Positions 59,015 to 64,000 of a stretch of DNA of 64,000 nt are shown one piece after another (position 1 is the first letter of the stretch; each line of letters begins with the position of its first letter). The position numbers were made by a program, and so were the translations under genes. The DNA comes from Ardenticatenaceae bacterium (GTDB lineage: Bacteria; Chloroflexota; Anaerolineae; Promineifilales; Promineifilaceae): assembly GCA_020634455.1 (NCBI GenBank), contig JACKBQ010000001.1, forward strand, positions 3,348,001 through 3,412,000. The letters run 5' to 3'. The notes under the pieces are model-generated. The model saw only the letters and a program-made list of their open reading frames with translations, did no database searches and had not been told where the DNA came from.

Positions 59015-61162
59015 CTAATTGGCATCAATTGCCAGCGTATAACTGGTTGCCTCGCCAAAGAATTCACGCACCACGATGCTCCAGCGCCCCTCGCTCATCA
59101 CCGGGTAGGCCAATACTTGCTCTGTCTCGCCCGCTTGTTTTGCATCCACAGACCAAATCTGGGCACCAGTCGGATCATAAACAACAAAGAGCAAGTCGGC
59201 GGCACTATCATCTGGGGTTAATTCAATGTCAATGACATCCCCATCATCAGCATCAAAATACCAAACGACGGTTTGATTGGGCTGGAGTGTGCCAGAAACG
59301 GCCGTGCCCAGATTCAGCGTTCCAGCGTCGTCTGGCGGGGCTATCTGGTTGGCTCGTAAACTAATCTCATAGCGTCCAGCTTCACCAAAAAAATCGCGTA
59401 CCAGTATCAAATATTGGCCATCCTCCAGCAGTTCAAACTCAATCATTTCTGGCGCACCGGCCAAAAAATCATCCTGCTCAGCCAACCGATTAATGTTGCT
59501 GTCTAAAAGCCAAATATCGAGGTCTAAATTTGGAGCTAGCGGTTCTACCGTGATAAACACCGTGTCCCCCGCACGGCCAGTGAAAAACCAGGCGTGAGCC
59601 TCATTCTCTCGCAGGGTTTCTTGGGCAATCTGGTTAAAAATCAAATCACCCGCATCGTAAAAATTGGCGGTACTTTCCCCACCCTCATCCAATGAAAGTG
59701 AATAATTGCCCCCCTCGCCCGCAAAGCTGCGTACCAGAATGCTGTATTCGCCGGTGAGCGGCAGCTCTAAACCAGATACCACTTCGGCATCGCCGCTAAA
59801 CCCTTCGTCCAAAGCGGATAACCGGGTGCCGTCAGGGCTGTAAATGTCCAGAATGGCGTCAAACTGATTGGCTGGCGTGAGCACCACGCTAATCAGCTCA
59901 CCCGCATTGCCGTTAAATGTCCAAATGTGCTGTGCCCCTCGTGCCAGATTGCTTTGAATGGTTTGCCCCACCGATAAACGGCCGCCGCCACCAAACAGTG
60001 GGCTTTCGGTGAGTACCAGGCTCATGGTGTACCGCCCTGGATCGCCAAAAAATTCGCTGACTTCCACAACGTACAGCCCGTTGTCCAGCAGTAAATTGTC
60101 AATCATGATTTCGGTATCGCCTGCGTAGCCGTTGTCTATGCGGGTAACGGTTTGCCCGGTGGGGCTAATCAATGAAAGAATGAGATCGATATCTTTATTA
60201 TCCGGGCTAAGGGTAATGTTGGCGTAGTGAGGGCCAGGTAAGCTAAATGTCCATACATCTTTAACGCCAGCGCTCAGTTCGCCATTGACCAGGTCTTGCT
60301 GTCCCAGGCTGCCCAGCACGTTGGCTGAGCCATCTTGTATAACAATGTCGGCATAAATATTGTGCAGCACAATGCTGCTGGCCATCTTGGTAAACGTTTC
60401 TTCGTATTGCGGCCATTGGTCACTGGCGGCGCTCATTATAAAAAGTGCCTGGGTTTGCTGGCTGAGGTTGCCCGTGAGCGTTGTGGAAAAGAGGTAGACG
60501 CGGGTACGCATGTTGCTGCCGTTGCTGCCAAAGAGCAAAGGCGCTCCTTCCAGGTCAATAAAGGAGCCTGTTACTTGCCCGCCACTGCCGACGGCCACAG
60601 TGAGGGGAGCTGGGTCGGAAACGGCCGTTCGCTCGGCGTTGCGGGTTAGGTCTGTGGTTAGATTGTTTAGCAGTGCCTGGGGGGAGTTGGGAGGGAGGTC
60701 CAGGTGGGCAATAAGGCCAGCTACGTAAGCGCCATCACCAATGGCCTTGTTGCCGAGCAGGCTGCTGCCAGTACGTTCGGAATTGGCCAGGAGGATAACA
60801 GTAATACCCAATTCGTTGGCGGTTACGGCCGTATCCACTTGACCAGAAAGATTGATCCAGGCGGGTGGAGCCAGAAGCTGTAGCCCTGTGGCCGGATTCC
60901 CAATTTGTTGCCAGCCCGCAAATGCGGCCGTTGTCGGGGCAGGCGTTGGCGCAGGCGGAGGGACGCTGGTAGCAATAGGCTTCGTGGGGATGGGTAGAGT
61001 AGCCGCTTGCCGGGCATCTTCCTCAACGGGAGGTATATCCGTGGCGACGGGCAACGGTTCGGCTGTGGGTGGTTCCTGCTCGTCTTCGCTGATTGGTTTG
61101 CAGGCCACAACGGTGATCAATACCAAACCAACCAACAAGCAGGACCAGCGTGGCTTTTGCAT
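59015..61162 (-). CDS. Lipoprotein with four PPC-type repeats
   Basis: A 715-residue lipoprotein. The start at 61162 has GGAGG 7 nt upstream and gives MQKPRWS with the lipobox VVAC. A Pro/Ala-rich linker and a globular part (about 110-310) are followed by four pre-peptidase C-terminal (PPC) repeats, each about 100-105 residues, e.g. VWTFSLPGPHYANITLSP, IWTFNGNAGELISVVLTP, AWFFTGRAGDTVFITVEP and VWYFDADDGDVIDIELTP. Each ends with EFFG or FAGE-like loops. PPC domains bind proteins or calcium outside cells. No peptidase domain is present, so it is not a protease. Confidence 0.85.
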   Translation of the reverse strand: MQKPRWSCLLVGLVLITVVACKPISEDEQEPPTAEPLPVATDIPPVEEDARQAATLPIPTKPIATSVPPPAPTPAPTTAAFAGWQQIGNPATGLQLLAPPAWINLSGQVDTAVTANELGITVILLANSERTGSSLLGNKAIGDGAYVAGLIAHLDLPPNSPQALLNNLTTDLTRNAERTAVSDPAPLTVAVGSGGQVTGSFIDLEGAPLLFGSNGSNMRTRVYLFSTTLTGNLSQQTQALFIMSAASDQWPQYEETFTKMASSIVLHNIYADIVIQDGSANVLGSLGQQDLVNGELSAGVKDVWTFSLPGPHYANITLSPDNKDIDLILSLISPTGQTVTRIDNGYAGDTEIMIDNLLLDNGLYVVEVSEFFGDPGRYTMSLVLTESPLFGGGGRLSVGQTIQSNLARGAQHIWTFNGNAGELISVVLTPANQFDAILDIYSPDGTRLSALDEGFSGDAEVVSGLELPLTGEYSILVRSFAGEGGNYSLSLDEGGESTANFYDAGDLIFNQIAQETLRENEAHAWFFTGRAGDTVFITVEPLAPNLDLDIWLLDSNINRLAEQDDFLAGAPEMIEFELLEDGQYLILVRDFFGEAGRYEISLRANQIAPPDDAGTLNLGTAVSGTLQPNQTVVWYFDADDGDVIDIELTPDDSAADLLFVVYDPTGAQIWSVDAKQAGETEQVLAYPVMSEGRWSIVVREFFGEATSYTLAIDAN

Positions 61163-61310
61163 GGATAATCCTCCTGTTCTCCTTAGGTGGTGCACAGCCT
61201 GGCAAGTCGCCGAGACCGCTACGCCGCTTGTACCTATGTTTTCCGCCAAGCAGCGCTATCCAAGTGATTAGGACATGTACACGCAGCAATTGTTGGAGAG
61301 CCATGTACGG

Positions 61311-62756
61311 TTATGAACTGGGTACTCTCCAATCATTACCGATGATGATCAGGATATCGTAGTCGCCGTCGGGATTGGTGCCGCTGCTGACGTTGAGCGG
61401 TGGTACGTGCATCAACTGAGTCAGGTAACGGCTGGTGTTGGGGTATGATCCATAGGTGATAATTTGGGAGGTGAGGTAAGTTGAGGCATCGGCATTGCCG
61501 ATTTCTACCACATTAATGCCAAACGATTGCAAATATTCCTGCGTAGAGGCAGCCAGGCCAAATTCGGCCGTGCCGTTGAGCACGGCGACACGCGCCTGTT
61601 CGGCAGCCATCAGGGCAGGAAGGTTTTCGATAACCGGCGTAGGAATAGCCGGGGGGGCAAACAACTGGTCTCTGAGTTGACGAATGTTTTCTCGTACAGG
61701 CACCAGAACCTGACGGCCGTCTGGGGTTGTTTCATTATACACATAGTTAAAATCTAAAACGGCCGTGCGAATACTGTCTCGCGGAATATCTTGAGCTAGT
61801 AAAGCTAATTGAATAGCCTCGTCTAGCGTCATGTTGGTGCGCACATTTTCTTGCGACGTTTGCCAAAGCTGCGGTGCCTGCGCTATTAGCTGCGGCAGAC
61901 TGTTAAGCGAAAAAACCTTCTCGCGAACAGCTAGAATTACAGCCTGCTGCCGGGCGGCGCGATCGACATCGCCACCAAACGTTGCACGTGTGCGCGCGTA
62001 CTTTAACGCATTTTCTCCATCTAAATGTTGTTCGCCCACATCAATAGAAAAAGGATCATAACCATAGCACCGATCAGGGTAGTCGGGATCGTCAATTGCT
62101 TCAGGGACATCAATATCAATGCCCCCAACAAGATCGACAACTTCGACGAATGCATCAAAATTAACGGCGACATAATAATCAATCGGTACCCCTAAAAGCG
62201 TTTCAACGGTTTGGACAGCCAATGCCTGCCCACCACCGGGATATTCATAAAACTCACCCCAATAATTGGCCTGGTTTATTCGGTCCACGCCAATATCAGG
62301 AATTTCTACCCACAAATCACGCGGCAATGACAAAACGGCGGCAGATAAGCCCACCGGATCAATGGTAAGCACCATCATGCTGTCTGTGTGCGAGGGGCCT
62401 ACATCTTCGCAGCGTTGGTCAATGCCCAATAGTAAAATGGAGACGCGGCTTTTGCCTTCCCACCGATGGAAGGCGTCTGAGGAAAAGATTGGAGCAGTTT
62501 CACTATCGGTGTTATTGCCCGATACCTCGCTGCTGCTAGGTGCAGGCAGCGTTTGTGCAGCCTCTGCACTACTGTTCCCTGGATTGACGAAGTCGGGGTT
62601 GATCACTTCCAACGAGGAAACGGTGGCCTGAACTGTTTGGTACAGCCAAACGGTACTGCCAATAAGAAAAATAATGACCCCCAACCCCAGGAGTGCAACT
62701 GCCCAAAGGGGGAGGCGAATCCGTGGTGGGGTACGACGAGATGAATTGGATTTCAT
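61311..62756 (-). CDS. LytR-CpsA-Psr (LCP) family protein, second copy
   Basis: A 481-residue membrane protein with one N-terminal helix (LPLWAVALLGLGVIIFLIGS) and the LCP domain outside: VSILLLGIDQR, HTDSMMVLTIDP, SLPRDLWVEIPD and ALKYARTRATFGGDVDRAAR with the arginines that bind the polymer's pyrophosphate. A LytR C-terminal-like part (RVAVLNGTAEFGLAAST) follows. It attaches a polymer to the wall and may act redundantly with the LCP protein at 30199. It starts the run of minus-strand genes that ends at the PPC lipoprotein. Confidence 0.9.
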   Translation of the reverse strand: MKSNSSRRTPPRIRLPLWAVALLGLGVIIFLIGSTVWLYQTVQATVSSLEVINPDFVNPGNSSAEAAQTLPAPSSSEVSGNNTDSETAPIFSSDAFHRWEGKSRVSILLLGIDQRCEDVGPSHTDSMMVLTIDPVGLSAAVLSLPRDLWVEIPDIGVDRINQANYWGEFYEYPGGGQALAVQTVETLLGVPIDYYVAVNFDAFVEVVDLVGGIDIDVPEAIDDPDYPDRCYGYDPFSIDVGEQHLDGENALKYARTRATFGGDVDRAARQQAVILAVREKVFSLNSLPQLIAQAPQLWQTSQENVRTNMTLDEAIQLALLAQDIPRDSIRTAVLDFNYVYNETTPDGRQVLVPVRENIRQLRDQLFAPPAIPTPVIENLPALMAAEQARVAVLNGTAEFGLAASTQEYLQSFGINVVEIGNADASTYLTSQIITYGSYPNTSRYLTQLMHVPPLNVSSGTNPDGDYDILIIIGNDWRVPSS

Positions 62757-62967
62757 ATCTTTATTGCGCGTTCCGTGCCGGAAAAGCGTAGGCGATTATA
62801 GCATAAAACCATTAGGCAACGTCAAAAAGAGCGTAACAAGTACGGTTGGCAGCTGTAGGCATAGGGAGTCAACCGCCCGTTTTTGGTCAAAAGCTTCCGT
62901 ATAAGGATGCCATAGCCTCTGGTTTACGCTATGGATCAATGCTTTTATATAAAATAGTGGCCACTTT

Positions 62968-63468
62968 CTAATCGTTGGGGAATTTGCCTACCCAGCCAAT
63001 CTCAATACCAGCTTCAGCCCATAGCCGCTCGCACAGTTCGCCAATGTGCAGTTGCAGGTGGCGGATGTTATAAAATTGCAGTTCCAGCTTGTTGAGCGGA
63101 ATCCAATCAAAACCAGAGGGCGCTTCTGGATTGAGCAAGCTGGTTTGTGTAACCACTTCTTTTTGGCAAATGGCCAGGTAATCCAGCATTTCGGCGCGGC
63201 TGAATGGTTCGCCTCGTTCCCACGGTTCATCCGGTGCCCAGGGCGGGGGGCCAAAGCCGTTAAGGTTGGGGCGATGTTTTTCCCAGGGTACAAAGGCGGC
63301 TTCTTCTGGTTGGGCGTAAAGGTGGACGTAAAACAGGGCGTGGTAAGCAATGTGCCAGAAAGGATTGGTAAAGGTGGCATTTTGCCATAGTTCATCGGGA
63401 CATTTATCAATCACTCGCTTCATCATTTCTAACGCTGCCAAATATTGTGAGGTAATCTCTTTTTGCAT
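62968..63468 (-). CDS. DinB-like metal-binding protein
   Basis: A 166-residue helical protein. WHIAYHALFYVH (about 38-49) and HLQLHIGELCERL (about 136-148) provide the histidines of the DinB/YfiT four-helix bundle, which usually binds a divalent metal. The function of this group includes thiol transfer and dehalogenation, but for this member it is not known. AAGGAAA-like residues lie just before its ATG. Confidence 0.8.
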   Translation of the reverse strand: MQKEITSQYLAALEMMKRVIDKCPDELWQNATFTNPFWHIAYHALFYVHLYAQPEEAAFVPWEKHRPNLNGFGPPPWAPDEPWERGEPFSRAEMLDYLAICQKEVVTQTSLLNPEAPSGFDWIPLNKLELQFYNIRHLQLHIGELCERLWAEAGIEIGWVGKFPND

Positions 63469-63843
63469 CTACGTTTCCTTTTTTCTGTTCACGGTTTGAG
63501 CCATCTACAGAGAAATCGTTTTCAGTTTTCAAAATGGTATCTGTGTTTTGCCTAAAAACAAATGACAACGAGGTGCACAGAGAGGTTTAGGCGAATTTGT
63601 TGCAAGAAGATTGTGTTTGAGTGGTTGACCATACTAATTTTGCCAAAATGGGCGTTTGGCTTGATCCGGATTGGTTGTCGTTACTTTTTTGGGGTCAACA
63701 GCACCTTAAATGCAAACCAACCTCCGTTGGAACCTCCCGAAGGTTTCTTTTGGAAAATGCCATTTATGAATGTGGCACGGCAACAGTGATCTGACCCTGT
63801 GATTTCCGCAAGACCCGCAAAAAATGCGTGATAGAGGTAAAAT
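63469..63843. other. Gene-free gap with short repeats
   Basis: Between the DinB-like gene and the last gene. It holds CACAGAGAGG (near 63580), a CCTCCGTTGGAACCTCCCG motif (about 63722) of the CCTCC repeat family, and a GCCATTTATGAATGTGGC-like imperfect hairpin (about 63758). No coding with support on either strand. Confidence 0.6.
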
Positions 63844-64000
63844 AATGCAAATGACAACCAGTATGACAACGCAAATGCAAGCAGTAAGAGAACGAATTCA
63901 GGCAAAATGGGATGTGAAGGTGTTGGCAACGGCCGTACTTCTCTTCCTGGTGTTTATCACTGGCTTTGCCATTGTGCAGTACGCCACGCCCGCTCTGGTC
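63844..64000 (+). CDS. 5' end of a membrane protein gene, cut by the window edge
   Basis: The ATG at 63844 is preceded by AGAGGT about 7 nt upstream. The 52 residues seen start with a polar stretch (MQMTTSMTTQMQAVRERIQ) and then a membrane helix (VLATAVLLFLVFITGFAIV). The rest lies outside the window. The family cannot be told. Confidence 0.65.

Noticed and set aside
63681..63929. An 82-residue minus-strand hydrophobic frame at the right end.
   Set aside because: It lies opposite the better supported plus-strand start at 63844 with its Shine-Dalgarno and includes repeat sequence.
1..64000. tRNA or rRNA genes.
   Set aside because: I saw no tRNA-like cloverleaf with the TTCGA loop and no rRNA-like stretches in the gaps; a covariance-model search would be needed to exclude small RNAs.

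Overview
The window looks like a chromosomal segment of a Chloroflexota bacterium, probably of the Anaerolineae/Caldilineae/Ardenticatenia group. This is inferred from style, not from a marker gene. The signs are many lipoproteins and secreted proteins with Thr/Pro-rich linkers, beta-propeller proteins ending in a YLPxI(x)K tail, a BTAD-NTPase-TPR regulator, a double Ser/Thr kinase, bifunctional PBP and LCP cell-wall enzymes, and very many short palindromic repeats. No rRNA, tRNA or CRISPR array was seen. The most striking global feature is the palindromic octamer ACGGCCGT, seen about 110 times by eye in resident DNA and absent from the AT-rich islands.

Layout. 0-12 kb: the 3' end of a molybdenum hydroxylase large subunit, a secreted lipase-like protein, a kelch-type membrane protein, a lipoprotein, a double-domain kinase, then molybdenum-hydroxylase accessory genes (YqeB-like, and a YqeC-MocA fusion). 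12-14 kb: an AT-rich beta-propeller gene between two direct copies of a 230-280 bp repeat. 14-24 kb: SulP transporter with STAS and cNMP domains, BTAD regulator, small ParB-like protein, DUF45 protease, DUF1003 protein, flippase-like membrane protein, flavin reductase, and a phosphoglycerate-mutase-like enzyme. 24.5-28.6 kb: a single-chain restriction-modification enzyme, an array of a 16-bp core repeated every 42 bp, and arfB. 28.7-41 kb: MFS transporter and a minus-strand polysaccharide block (five glycosyltransferases, ABC export permease, LCP ligase) followed by an FG-GAP protein. 42-47.3 kb: an AT-rich defence-like island with a DUF262 gene, two identical IS630-type elements, a HEPN gene split by the second element, and a nucleotidyltransferase pair. 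47.3-64 kb: bifunctional PBP, alpha-oxoamine synthase, RlmH, histidine kinase, PsuG, second ParB-like protein, CBM48 protein, PpiC lipoprotein, PPC-repeat lipoprotein, second LCP protein, DinB-like protein and a truncated gene at the end.

How the parts fit. YqeB, YqeC and MocA handle maturation of molybdenum hydroxylases such as the one cut off at the left edge. The glycosyltransferases, permease, LCP proteins and PBP together point to building and attaching a surface polysaccharide on a peptidoglycan wall. The 42-47 kb island is acquired DNA in which transposition has inactivated a DUF262-HEPN pair. Several genes (yqeB-like, arfB, the 41.3 kb membrane protein, the 55.3 kb ParB-like gene) have a -10 box ending 6-8 bases before the ATG and no Shine-Dalgarno sequence, suggesting leaderless mRNAs.
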